Made by a program: the position numbers and the translations under genes | Part shown: positions 46,901-59,900 of the stretch, one piece after another | Position numbering within the stretch: the stretch's first letter is position 1 | How the letters are laid out: every line of letters starts with the position of its first letter | Notes under the pieces: generated by a model | Database searches by the model: none | What the model was told of the DNA's origin: nothing | The model's input: the letters and a program-made list of their open reading frames with translations, nothing else | Origin: Piper betle | Taxonomy: Eukaryota > Streptophyta > Magnoliopsida > Piperales > Piperaceae | DNA: 64,000 nt | Direction of reading: 5' to 3' | Assembly: GCA_033002965.1 (NCBI GenBank) | Contig: JAURVB010013178.1 | Location: 1-64,000 of the forward strand

Positions 46901-49460
46901 AAAAGAAAATTATTGACTTTAGCGGGAAGCTGTATCTAGCACCTCTAACTACTGTGGGGAATCTTCCTTTTAGGAGAGTTTGCAAAGGATTAGGTGCTGA
47001 TATCACTTGTGGAGAGATGGCTATGTGCACAAACCTTCTCCAGGTTTACGTAACTTCTTTTAACAACACCAAAGTGACTGTTTTCTTCATTTAAATTTCA
47101 TTTTACACATCATTATCTTTTGGAGTCTTTTCAATCAGAATATGAATGCGGTGTTGACTGGGACTTGGGTTTCGTGTTAGGGTCAAGCTTCAGAGTGGGC
47201 CTTACTAAGACGGCATTCATCAGAAGACTTGTTTGGTGTTCAGATCTGTGGGGCATATGCAGACACTGTTTCTCGAACTGTTGATTTAATAGACAGAGAA
47301 TGTACAGTAGATTTCATTGACATAAATATGGGGTGTCCTATTGATATAGTGGTTAATAAAGGTGCTGGATCTTCTCTTCTTGTCAAGCCCATGAGGATGA
47401 AGAATATTATTCATGCAACCAGCTGCACTGTGGATGTACCTATTACTGTTAAGGTATTTTTTAACAAAGTGATGTGGTACATTAGCCTGTACTAATTGAT
47501 GTGGTGTTAGGCAGATCTGTAATAAATACAAATTTCTGCGCTCTTAGTGCTATCATGTAAAATGTGATTCCTTGCCAAAAATTTTGTCAGCCGGGTCACA
47601 CGTCCTGCCATGTTAATAGCAAAAATTCCATACTAAGTGATTCAATTCTCTTACTGTAGTACTGGCATTTTGGCCATGTATAGTTAGCAATACATTTAGC
47701 TAATCTCGAGGCCTTGAGTTAAGATAAAATCTTGAATTCTGTCAACTTTTTGAAATTTCAGGCTTTGTTTCTTCACCATCATTTGTGGTGATGAAAAAAG
47801 TGGTTTATAACTTTCAAGATTTACTTGTATTTCTGAAGGGATTTCCTCTAATAGGTTATTCTATAAGTAATATGCCTTTTTATTCTATCCCCATCTCCAT
47901 TTGTGTTTTCTTGTTATAATTTGCAAAAATATAGCATGAAATTTCGATCTGTGAAATTGTCTTTTAGTTCGTAAGTCAATATGTATACCCTTTCTCTATT
48001 TTGACTAGGTGCGAACTGGTTATGTTGAAGGAAGGAATCGTATTGATTCATTGATTGCAGATATAAGCAATTGGGGGGCTACGGCAGTGACAATACATGG
48101 CCGATCCCGTCAGCAAAGGTACAGCAAACTTGCTGATTGGGATTATATCTATGAATGTGCAAGAAAGTCCCCACCAGCACTTCAAGTACTAGGGAATGGT
48201 GATATTTTTTCATATACAGATTGGAATAATCATGTTACTATATGCCCTGAGCTGGCTTCCTGCATGATTGCTCGAGGAGCATTAATAAAGGTAGTATTAG
48301 AACTTTTCTGCTTTTTACTTTTAAGTTAGCTTATTCATTTTGTTGTTTAATCAAAAAATGAAAATCACCTTTTGCTAGTTTTTAGTTGATTTGGCTTTCT
48401 GGAGGTTACAATTTGTTTGTGAATGTGTGTTTTTGCAGCCGTGGATATTCACTGAAATCAAGGAGCAAAGGCATTGGGATATTAGTTCGGTTGAGAGATT
48501 AAGCATTCTGAAGAACTTTGTGCGCCATGGTCTTGAGCACTGGGGCTCTGATACTAAAGGTATGTTTGTGTAGCATCTATGACTTTGGTCTAGGGAACAT
48601 AAAAAAAAATTGCACTTGCACTGCACCATCTGTTAATTCACTCTAGTCATAGTTTCCAGTATTTAACAATGCTGCTGCTTTCCAAAGAATTGTAAGTTAT
48701 TTTGTTGTCTGTGTGGTTGATTCTTAATGCCAAATCAATAGCAAAGCAAACATTAAAGATTGTTCCGACTCCTTAACTACCTTTGTGATCATTTATGCTG
48801 AGGTCTTTATTTGTTTCTGAGCACCTCTCTTGAGTTGTATACATTTTGCATATTATACAATAAAATGCTTTTGCTTCCGTTTCTGTGTTTACAAGTGTTC
48901 ATGTAAGTCCAGTAGAGTTTCAATTTATCCAGTTTCAATCAGCCGAAATGGTGTTTTTCTTCTTTCTTTGTAGTTTAAGGAACTTGTTCCCTGCCTACTT
49001 GTCTAAATTAAAATAGGAAAGAATCCAGGGAAATTTTAATTAGTTATTCGTTCTTTCTGCTTTTCAATATGTTAAAGTATCCTTTCAATATTGAATTTAT
49101 ATTAATGCCAGGAGTGGAGACAACTCGGCACTTTTTGCTAGAATGGTTGAGTTACACACACAGGTATATACCTGTCGGCTTATTAGATGTCATACCTCAG
49201 CGATTAAATTGGCGACCACCCAGTTTCTATGGTCGGGACGAACTTGAAACTCTTATGGCCTCTGATTCTGCAGCTGACTGGGTATCATTTCTTAGAAAAG
49301 TATTAGACTATAATTTGTTATAAGATATTGCAAGATCTGTCTCATTTTCTTTTTTCTGCAGATTCGTATATCTGAAATGCTGCTTGGTAAAGTACCCGCT
49401 GGTTTCACTTTTGCTCCCAAACATAAATCTAATGCATACGAGAGACCAGAAAATGGTTGA
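43951..49460 (+). CDS. DUS3: tRNA-dihydrouridine(47) synthase, DUS3-like
   Basis: Ten exons: 43951-44247, 45079-45195, 45306-45539, 46089-46377 (start uncertain), 46787-47043, 47181-47453, 48009-48290, 48439-48559, 49112-49281, 49362-49460; about 712 residues. The enzyme reduces U47 (long variable arm numbering) in tRNAs using FMN and NAD(P)H. The N-terminal basic region ([13 protein letters not shown]) precedes two CCCH zinc fingers ([11 protein letters not shown] and [13 protein letters not shown]). The Dus TIM barrel shows [57 protein letters not shown] with the catalytic Cys, [25 protein letters not shown] and [13 protein letters not shown]. The exon 4 acceptor is awkward: joining at 46088 keeps the frame but adds [12 protein letters not shown], while the better-looking acceptor at 46135 is one base out of phase. 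Everything else is in frame. Confidence 0.92.
46487..46620 (+). repeat. Dispersed repeat in DUS3 intron 4
   Basis: The stretch GGGCATGGACCC ... CGGGCTTGAGACCGGCAATG then CAAAAGCATTG resembles 59500-59580 in the BAH gene (GGGTATGGGTCC ... CAGACTTAAGACTTGCAATG then CAAAAACATTT). Both lie in introns on the same strand. It is probably the tail of a retroposon family. Confidence 0.5.
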
Positions 49461-50427
49461 CAGCTGCAGTGACGCCATTAGTATTAAAATCTTGTCAGAG
49501 TCTCTCCAAATTGCCCTCTCTTTTTTATTATCATGATTCCTTCTTTCGAAGTAAAAGAAAAGACTTAACACGATTCATAACTCGAATTTTGATTTATTTA
49601 TGGTTTGTGTAAACCTTTTTGATTCCCTTGGCATAAACAAAGTGGACAGCCTCGTGGAGATGGCTTCTGGAGATCTCGTTCTACACTTTCAACGTCAAGA
49701 TGGCCTCCTGAAGACCTTAATTTTGGTGGGCTGCTCAATTGTCCCCTATTTTGGAGATAAAGTACTCTATAATGATCGCAATGGTATTGAATTTTGTAAT
49801 TCGATCAAAGATTTGTTATGTACCGTTCATTTTAGTGTGTTTATATATCTCGTATGCCAAGCTCGTAGGCAAAATGAGGGAGCCTTTTGTATGTTTCTCT
49901 CTCTAGTGACAAAGTTTTTCTTTTTTAAAAAAAAATAAGTAAAAGAAAAAAATGGATGGGCTAAGTATGCACTTATACGAATACCGCTGGTATTACACCA
50001 GCAAGAAAATCAAATAATGACTACTGCAAATCAAATAAACAGACTTATTGAAAGGGAGAAGGTGTTATAGAATTCGGGGAGTCAAAAGCCCCTATTTTTT
50101 CGATATGGTAGCTAAAACTTTTGTCTGAGAGAAAACGATCACCGTAACTTTCAACACATTAGGAATATGGAACTGGCGATTGAGTCTTGCCATGAGATCT
50201 TGAATAGCATTACGAGTCAATTCCCGTTACAATTGCCAAATTTGTACTCAAATGGGACCAGATCATACTTAACATTTCAGCACATTCTAAATATGTTCAT
50301 CCTCATCACAATCAGAAAGGTATCGCAGCCAAGGTATAAAATTACAGAGAACGGGGCGGTGCTCCCAACGATGCGCTGTAGAATATGTATATCCACCCTC
50401 CATTAGCGATGTATGTTTAAACAGTTA
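49461..50427. other. Convergent 3' regions of DUS3 and the unknown gene
   Basis: AT-rich 3' untranslated and intergenic sequence between two convergent stop codons. Short open frames are not coding-like. Confidence 0.5.
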
Positions 50428-52359
50428 CTACTCTTTACCAGCAGCTTGGCGTGATCGGAAGATGTCTTTGCTTTCACCGCAGTATTTTGGATCGCTTCCA
50501 GGGTACAAAATGAAGTTCCATCCAATAGGAGACCCACCTACCACGTATGTTCCCAGAGCATCTCTACCCGTCTGTCCTTCCAAGCTAGTACTTTTCTCCG
50601 AAGGTATTGTAGCTGGTCTGTTTTCTGAATACTCTACGCTCTGACTGCAAGGCCAATCTTGATTTTCTGCCAATGGTCTCTTCTTCCTCCCCATGTCAAC
50701 TGCCTCTGCCTTCAACTGCTTAGACAATTCCATCAAGACTAGCATTTCTGTAGTGTCACAAGATGAGAGAAGACTTACCATTTAATGAAAATTTCCTCAC
50801 GAAAAGTAATAATCAAATAATACAAGGCGTGCCAAATAATGACCACTTTTAAGGATAGCATAAAAAAATTCATGGCAATCAGCTTCAAGCGGGAAAATGA
50901 AATTGAAGTTATATTAGGATGACATATGGTGATCCTAGATAGAAAAGAGTCAATGAATAATGTAAAAAAGGAATAAGAAAAATAATTGGAGTTTGTTAAC
51001 TTACGTTTCCGTATTTCACTTGCAGCATCACAGTTCCGAAAGTCTGGTGCACGGAGAACCTGCAACAAACATTTCGCATCAATGTTTCTTTGATACATAC
51101 ACGGATGAAGGCATTGCACACATGAAGGTGACAATTAGAAGGTACTAGAAATTACACATTTTTTGCTTTGAAAAGCGGCCGTTAGTAAAATTTATTGTAA
51201 ACAAACATTCTTCAATGGCCAAACGTGACTTCTTGCAATGACATAAAAATTTAGCATGAAGGAAAATAATACTGGATAAACACATAGGTTCAGAGCTTGC
51301 ACAAAGATACCAAGAGAGTCCCTGTTAGTATGCTAACTATATTGTGAATAAATTGCCTTATTCCAATGTTCTAATGGAGTTTGGAATTGTAAAATGTCAT
51401 GCCACAATATTTCAAACTAAACTGAATAGAATGCTTACATTCTTTTGATACAGATGTTGCAAGAACTTGAAAAATATTAGGCGGAGATTCCATTAATCAC
51501 AGTGAACCTTTCGGATCCCTCTTAACAATAATATTTAAGCTCTCCGCTATAAACTAAGGCACAACAGCTAAATTTTGAAAGAATATCCAAGCAACAGAGA
51601 GCAAAATTCACCCTGTCAACGACAATATGAAAAAAGGGAAAGGAACAAACTAATCATTAGTAGGCACATGGAGGAAACAAGATGAAAATTTTGAGAATAG
51701 CATATGGAAAACATCAAATATTATACGACAGTTACAAGATATCTACACTGAATTTATGATTTTGATAAAAATTAAACTTTTTCGTCTCCTTTACCATCCA
51801 CCTGATATCAAATGATTTGAGCTCGGGGTGAAAGATTCTTTTCCCGGCCTCCACTTCGTCTCATCACCGACAACATCAATGTTCAATTCTAAATTTTCCA
51901 TGTCAATTCAAACCATTGCTAATAAAAACAATTAAAAAGACTGGCAGATTGCTAAATACACTAACCAACCAATGATACCGACGCAACGGCAAGCAATTTG
52001 GGACAATTTAGAAATCTAATAAATGAAATGAAGAACAAGAGCAATCAAAAAATAAGGGGGAGGGCTAGGTTTTACAAACTCACATCAACGAAATGGGGGC
52101 GAAGGCCCTTAAAGACGGATCGGATTTTGAAGGCGGCCGAGTTCTGGAATTCGGGGGTATCGAGCTTCATTCTCTTCCTGCTATTGCCGTCCTCCGGCAT
52201 TTCCACCGCCGCCGCCGGAGGTTTCGCGGCCACATCGGGGCGGGGAAGAGCCTCGGGTCCGGCGCCTTCCACCGCCGGTCCTAAAACGACGCCGGGAACG
52301 GGTGCTGGCTGCGTCTCCGGCGGACGAGAGCTGTCTCCGGCCACCGCCACCGCCGCCAT
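50428..52359 (-). CDS. Small conserved plant protein of unknown function (216 aa)
   Basis: Exons 52359-52084, 51059-51005 and 50747-50428 join in phase with canonical sites (GAT/GTGAGT, TTGCAG/GTT, AAAC/GTAAGT, CTACAG/AAATG). The N-terminal 70 residues are Ala/Pro-rich and low-complexity. A compact core follows: FQNSAAFKIRSVFKGLRPHF, VDVLRAPDFRNCDAASEIRK, QMLVLMELSKQLKAEAVDMG, predicted helical. The C-terminus has GGSPIGWNFILYPGSDPKYC followed by GESKDIFRSRQAAGKE. Basic clusters RKRMK and GRKKRP suggest nuclear location. I do not recognise the family and assign no function. An in-frame ATG upstream (52470) exists, but the 52359 start opens a better GC-rich first exon. Splicing in phase across three exons supports a real gene. 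Confidence 0.75.
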
Positions 52360-53633
52360 AGCCGCAGAGAAATTGGCCGAGACGGCGCCGGCGTCGGCGT
52401 TGGCTAAAGTGCCACTGCAAAAAGGTGGCCCATATGGTCCATTGAAGATAGGCCCAATAGTTAGGCCCATCGTATATTATGGGCCTCTTTTAACGTAGAA
52501 GCGCTATTAGAGAGCGCGTTCAGAGAGTTTTGCTTAACTCAAATCTGACTTCAATAGATAGAGAGAGAGAAAGAGTAATTATGATTGAACTTTGTATGAT
52601 TTGCTTAATCAAAATTGGTAAAAATAAAGTGAAGTTGGTTCACTCTACCAAATTATATTGGATTTGGCATCCAAACGAACTTTTATACAAAGTTACGAAT
52701 ATCTAAATATGTGAAAAAATGTTGACTCCTCTTCGAGAGCGACAAAAGTGACATCCATCGGCGTCCCCACCGTCGATGACAGAGAACAGGGATGCCCGGG
52801 CATCCCTGACAGGTCTCTGGGTCATCGTCAAAACCCATTTTAAATATATTCCTGGTTTAGCTATTGAACCACCTTGCTTCCATTGTGAAAACATGGCCCC
52901 TTATCGAAAAATATGTTTGAGAAGCCAGTTTATACTTCTTACTTCTTACACGGTGGCATGGATTTGTTAATTCCAAAAATTCTTGTGATGCTGCAAGGAA
53001 GGATGAGAAGGGCTATTACTTTTACAATCCACCCACTACTCTGCACTAAGCAATATAAGAAGGATTTCAAGTATTACGAAAATGGTGGCCTTCTCTTGAT
53101 GTAGAGACCGGATGCAACCTCAAAGATACTGATTATTTGCACCAATTTATTAGTATTTGAAGTTTGGTTGGAAGTCAAACAAATTCACAAGATTGAGTTC
53201 GAGTTTGCTGACTTTGCTCAAGCAGGATTGGCGGATTCAATCTCGTACGCATTTTTATTACCTTCATTACAAAAAATCAATTAAGATAAAAAAAGGGAAC
53301 TACTTATTAAAAATTTAATTCACTAAGATAACGTTTTTGATGTACAGGGCGGCCGGGTTATCTTCTTTTTTTACAAAATATTATATTTATTGAAATATAT
53401 TAATTCTCAAAATAAATTTTTAATATAATTTTTTTTACTAAAGAGAGTTATTTATTAATATTCAAATTGAACCAACTCTTGTTGGTTACTCGCCCGAGTC
53501 TGACTCCAACAATGGCCCCTTCCCCTTGGTTCAGTTGGGCGGCATTCTCCCCGTCGCCCGCGCGTCCTCCACCTCCTTCTCCGACCACCGCCGCCGCCGC
53601 CGCCGCCGCCGCTGCCTCGCGTCAACAGCGTAC
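52360..53633. other. Divergent promoter region between the unknown gene and the PPR gene
   Basis: A 1.27-kb stretch between divergent starts. Around 52960-53160 the + strand shows an interrupted coding-like frame (GYYFYNPPTTLH, then EGFQVLRKWWPSLDVETGCN, with stops), possibly a dead gene fragment I cannot identify. The 53.3-53.45 kb part is AT-rich; a (CCG)n tract at about 53585-53612 is in the PPR leader. Confidence 0.4.
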
Positions 53634-56600
53634 ATGATCACGCCTTGGTCTCTATTTCATGTCAAAGACTCAATTTTTACAACAAGATGCTCCGCGCTCC
53701 CACCACAAGACAGGCACTTCTCTCCCTCTCCCACCTGTCACACTTCTCCACCTCCGCCTCGCCACCGCCGTGGCGCGATTCCCACGACAACCACCTCCAA
53801 GATCACGCCTTCCAATACCCACCTCTACTCCTCCTTCTTCTCCACCTTGATACGCCTCTACTTGGACGCCCGCCGCTTCTCCGACGCTTCCGCCGCCTTT
53901 CGGTCGATGCGGAGGTACCGGCTCAACCCCAGGCTTCGTCTCTGGAACGAAATCTTGCACCTTTTCAACTGCTTCGGCTTGGTCTCCGAGGTATGCTTCG
54001 TCTACTCCCATTTGGTGATCTGTAACAGAGCTCCCAGTGTCTTCACTCATAATGTGTTGGTGCATGCCTTGTGTAAAATGGGCCATGTCGGCCTCGCCTT
54101 AGATTTTCTCAGGTCTGTTGTGGTAGATGTTGTGACGTTTAATACGGTGATATGGGGGCTTTCTCAATGCTCCATGGTGGAATCTGCCATTGGGCTTCTT
54201 TCTGAAATGGTCAAGAGGGGGCTGGTTTTGATTCCATTAGCTGCAATACTTTGATTCATGGGCTGTGTCGGAATGGAATGATCGAGAGGGCGGAGTTGGT
54301 GATGAGTTTGTTGGATGCTTGCGAGGGGCCTGCGCGAGATCATTTCAGTTATAACGGCATGATTGATGCTTACTGTAAGGTTGGAAGGATGGAAGATGCT
54401 ATCAATTCGATGGAGAAGATGAGTGATGACAACCTCAGTCCTGATTTAATTACCTATAACACTTTAGTTCATGGGTTTTGTAGGACTGGCAGGCTTGATA
54501 TGGCTCAAAATCTTAGGGATGACGTGTTTGGAATGAAGGGAGAAAGTGCGATTTTGGATCCGAATGTTGTCACGCATACAATATTCATCAGCGAGTATAG
54601 TCGGGATACTAAACTGGAGGATGCATTCTCATTGTTTGGAGAAATGATAAAGAGGGGTATCTCGCCTGACGTAGTTACATATACTTCACTTGTTTCAGGG
54701 TTATGTAAGCTTCTCAAGTTGACCGAGGGGGTTGCACTTTTTAGAAAGATGACAAAATCGGGTGCCTTTCCCAATCATGCTACTTACTCAGCTTTGGTGG
54801 AGTCATTATTCAGGATGAATAAGGAGATGATTGCTTGTGCTTATTTTTCAGTAATGATCTCTAAGGGGATCCCCCTTGACATCAAGTTGTATACAACCTT
54901 GATGCACGGCCATTTTAAGGTGGGCAACGTAGTTGAAGCAGAACACACATTTCAAGCTATTTTGAAACTCTTTCCACACCCTAATTCTGTAACATACTCT
55001 GCACTGATCGATGGACGTTGCAGAGTGGGAGACATGAGGGGTGCACAATATGCGTTAGATCAAATGTCTAAAAGTTGGTTAGTTCCAAACGAGGTTACAT
55101 ACTCTAGTGTTGTGAATGGGTATGCCAGAAGAGGTATGTTAGGAGAAGCTATGAAGGTAATGCGGGAGATGGAAGCAAGAAGCATCCCACCAAATGTAAT
55201 CACATATGGGGCTCTAATAAATGGATGTTTTAAGGCAGCAAAGCTAAAAGAAGCTTTTGAAATGTATGAGGAAATGATGACCCTAAAAAAGATTGAGCCA
55301 AACAATATTTTATTTGATATAGTATTCAATAGACTGAGAAAAAATGGTAGAATGGAGGAAGCAAAGGACTTGTTTGAAGATATGGTGGCAAAAGGAATAT
55401 CACCTGATTGCTATAATTACACTTCCCTTATGGACGGCCTATTCAAAACGGGAAACTCATCTGCAGCTTTTAGTATTGGGGAAAAAATGATGAAAATCAA
55501 TTCAGTTGATGTGGTGGCTTATAATGTTTTCATAAATTGCCTTCTTAGAGTGGGTAAGGTGAAAGAAGCTCAAACATATGTGGGAGAAATGGAAGATCTA
55601 GGTCTGGCTCCTGATCAGGCAACATATAATACCATGATCAGTGCATCCATTAGAGAAGGGAAACTGGAAGAAGCCCTGGAGATCATGAGGGGGATGAAAG
55701 ACTATGGTCTGCATCCCAATATAATAACATATAACACTGTCATTCAAGGGCTATGTGAAGCCGGGGATGTACGGCAAGCGGTTGCTTTGTTGCATAAAAT
55801 GGTTCAACTTGATAGTTGCTTGAGTTCTTCGACGTATGGTGTCATAATACGTGCGTGTATCAAGAGTGGTGAAGTTGATTATGCCTTGACAATGCATCAG
55901 AAACTAGCTGCAATTGGAATTCAACTAAATTCAACAATATATAATACCCTTATCAACATTTTGTGCCAACTTGGGATGACGAGAAAAGCAACAATTTCAT
56001 TGAAAGATATGTTAGGAAGAGGAATGAGAGCAGATGTTAACACTTACAACTCACTGATAGTCGGGTACTGCAAGAGTAGCCACATAAAGAGAGCATTTGC
56101 AACTTACAAGCAAATGCTGGACGAAGGAATTTGTCCAAATATACTGACCTATAATTCACTTCTTACTGGCCTAGCAGATGGTGGTTTAATGAAGGAGGCA
56201 AATGAATTATTTGCTGAAATGGGAAGTAGAGACCTAGTGCCCAGCCCTAGTACTTACAACATTTTGATTGCCGGCCACGCCAAGAAGGGCAACAAGAGGG
56301 AATCTGTTCGGTCATATTGTGAAATGGTGAGGAAAGGTTTTGTGCCCACTGTTGGCATTTACAACACTCTTATAGCTGATTTTTGTAAAGTATGTATGAT
56401 GGACCAGGCCAATGAATTAATGAATGAAATGAGCAGACGAGGTGTGCCCCCAAACTCTTCAACATATGATATACTAATCACTGGGTGGTGCAAACTGTAC
56501 CACCAAGTTGAGGTGACAAGATTAATGAAGGAAATGCAGTCGAAAGGGTTTACTCCCTGTGAAAGCACATGCCGGCATATCAGTAATGCCTTTGCTAGAC

Positions 56601-56716
56601 CTGGGAAAAAGGGGCAGGCTCGACGGCTATTGCAAAAACTATACAAGAGAAGGCTTGTGCAAGGGATCTCTAAAGATACTGACATTGGTGTACTAGAAAG
56701 CCAGCGGCATCTCTGA
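53634..56716 (+). CDS. P-class pentatricopeptide-repeat protein, At5g14770-like, mitochondrial; one frame break
   Basis: An intronless gene of about 1027 residues if one base is restored. More than 20 tandem 35-residue PPR motifs run to near the C-terminus, each of the type (P-D-V-V-T-Y-T-S-L-V-S-G-L-C-K), with no E/DYW tail, so it is a P-class RNA-binding protein. The N-terminal core HLYSSFFSTLIRLYLDARRF, LRLWNEILHLFNCFGLVSEV and FTHNVLVHALCKMG matches At5g14770. At a four-T run (54226-54229) one base is missing: VKRGLV continues one frame over as FDSISCNTLIHGLCRNG. Without a correction the protein would stop at 54254. The first in-frame ATG is 53634; an alternative Arg/Ser-rich start (MLRAPTTRQALLSLSHLSHF) lies in another frame, so the targeting peptide is uncertain. 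Likely role is organelle RNA stabilisation or splicing. Confidence 0.88.
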
Positions 56717-56997
56717 TGGTCAGTTAAGTTATTTGGAATGGAATACAATGAATGGCAAATAGAGAGGTCATTTTTAGAGCCACGAAAGCTGTAATGAAAC
56801 GATAGTTTGCACATTTGTTTATTAACCCATTCAATTGTCATCCTATTTGTACAGCTCAGGATAAACTATGCTGAAATCTCTAAACTATACTAAAAGGTCT
56901 CTCTATACATTCCACTAGATGACTCTTGTTAAACTGAACTACCACGGAAAAACTCTCTCCCCGTGCTTCGAAAGCCCCTATTAAACTGCAGAATGTT

Positions 56998-59900
56998 TCA
57001 GCGTGCTATCTGTTCAGGTGTTTTCCCCTGTGACAGTTTCGGGTGCATCTGTTTTGGACTTGTTGAAAGATCTTTGTGCTTCCAATGCAGGTTTCTGCCC
57101 TGCTGCGGCACCCTTCTGAAAATGTCACCATGTGCCTGCTTTTCTGAATCTCGAGGACTCAATAAGTTCTTCTCCACAGCTTCAAACTTGGTCGTGGCCA
57201 GAGGAGCAGTTCCTACATTATTAGCTGGTTTTGGAGTGTCAATGGTGAGCGAAGAGATAGCATCCCTGGAGGAATACCAACTGTTCCCGCAGGCAATGCA
57301 CTCTAACTGCATGTACACATTTTCATCAGACAAAACATTATGGATAGAAAATTCTACACTTACAATTCAACGCTACTTCGATTTGCAGGAAAATTTAGAA
57401 ATAGAAGGCAAAAATTAAAAAATAAACTTGTTGAACGAACCAAATAACGATCAGCAGATCCTCCTGCTTGGATTATATCTGCGACTCTAACTTTTCTTTC
57501 CATGCACCTTTTGCAAAGGGCATCTGTCATCTGTTCATATCATCACAAACATATTTAACGTTAATCCAAGTGAACACGAATATATTCCTGGCAGATACAG
57601 GGTTGAAATTAAAATTGTTGACCTGCATGCTTTCCTGCTCCTCAGGTTCCTTTGTTGATCTCTCATCAGCAGTTAAACCATCCTGCACATCGTACAAGCT
57701 CTCCAAAATAAACAATCACCAATATTGTCAAATTGATGAAAAATCCTTATTAGTCAAATTAATAAACTCATTCATAACATAGAAAATCACTTACACTTAA
57801 GGCTTGTTTGGTTTGATAGATTATAATAGAAAGAAAAAGAAAAGGATTTAAGAAAGCAAAAAGAAAAGAAAAGAAAAGAAAAGAAATTAATTTTCCTCTC
57901 AAATTCTCTCATGTGTTTGGTTGGAAAGAAAAGAAAATTTTTTAAAGCATCATTCTCATTTTCTATCATTTGCTTGCATCTTTAGTGAGAAAATGGTTTG
58001 TGAAGAAATTTTCCCCATGATGGAAAACATATTTTTCGTTCTCACATTTTCTTTCACACCAAACAAGTAAAAATGTGAGAAAAGTACACTGTTCTCACAT
58101 TTTCTTTCTCTATCTCAGCAATCCAAAGAGACATTTGGAGAGAAGCTTGAAGAAACCTAAGTCTAATATGCATTAAAATTCCACTGAAATCAACTTATGA
58201 AATATGAAAACTACATAAAGTCTAAAATCTACATGAGCAACATTAGTCATTGGTGCAAGGACACATACCTTCAATTCATTTGGCGACATATTCAAGACAA
58301 CAGAGGGTTCCAACTCTTTCTTCAGCAAGCGTCTAGCCAATAACACATTCCTCTGCAAAAAATATCTACACATTCAGATCTTATGGGAATAAAGCCCCAT
58401 GCAGATGTTTCTCTGAAAGGTCCAACAAATAGACTGTCTGACAGGCAACAGTGTCAGCTGCACCAGATGAATCTTAATTTCATTTCAAAATTAATTTACT
58501 AGGATAGAATGAACATTATTATACAGCTATTGAACATGCATAGACAACTTCTGCCCCAGAACCAGAGGTGCAGCTCTCCAATCAGACGTCACAAACAAAA
58601 GAAAAAATTTCTCATGGTTTGACATGCTCTTATACTATAAAACTTCAGTCACTGCCTTGCTGTTTTACCTCTATGAGTAATACTATAAATGACTTTTTGT
58701 TTCAAGATATAAATTTAAAAGTCTAATAAACAACAATTACATGTGGAATAAGCATCCAAATATAAGAATAATCAGAAAAGTTCACCAATGCCGTCAATTA
58801 GCTTTAAACTCAATTCAACCTTGAGATTGAAACATAATTGCCGCATTTTCTGGTTATACTTCTGAAAATCTGAACCAAGAGCTTCGTTGCAAGCTTTCTC
58901 CAAAGCAGTTGCAGCAGTGACAGCAGAATCAGGCCACTGAAGTTTTGCATCACCCTAAAAACCACCAAGCTGTCTTACATGAATCTATGGGGAAATACAG
59001 CAAATAGATACAAAAGTATCTACAATTGTAATTCTTGTAATTCTTACATGAATGAATTTAATAGAGACAAGAATGTTATAAACAGCAGAGAACGAAAGCA
59101 ATAAAAAAATCTGCATGTACACCCGAAGCAACTGTGATAAAATTGACATTAATCATTCATTGGATCAAAATTTTCCATATAACTAAAATAAAACATTAAT
59201 AGGCATCTGACACAAAAAGAAAGACAAACATGATAAGTTGCAAAACTATGTGAGGAGGTTTGGTCCTACAAAAGATAATGCCAAGGTTAAAATTTCTTTG
59301 TCTTCAACCTTATCCCAAAAGCAAGACAGGAACATGGAAATGAATCTGGGCTCTATCACATGATCCATGTAAGAAAAAAAGAAAAAAGTCTTGACGAAGT
59401 TTTCCTGCTAACTTTGAGTGATTGATAAAAGTTATATTGCACACAACAATACATAGTGATCATAAAACATTACAAAAAATCACTCTTCTTCTTCCACCTT
59501 ATCCTGAATAGAGATTGGGGTATGGGTCCATATCCAGACTTAAGACTTGCAATGCAAAAACATTTTGCAAACTCAGCAAACAGGAAAAAAAAAAAAAGAA
59601 AAAAAACATAAGCTAGAAGCTAACCTTCAATTTCTCATCAAAAGTTTCTGATGTCAAGTCAGCACCATTTTTGCATGCTGAATTCTGATTGCCACTCTTT
59701 TCACCGTCCTCTGTCTCATAGTTTTCCTTGCATGCAATTTTCATCGCTTCAAGGAGTTTTACCAAGCATTTGTCACGATATGTCTCACATGTGAGTGCTT
59801 TGCAACTTGTCAAAATAGCATAAAATTCTGAGGTTTCACTTGTGCAGCTCCCAGGGGTTTCAGCTTTCATTAGCTGCTCAGCTCTATTAGTAATACTGTC

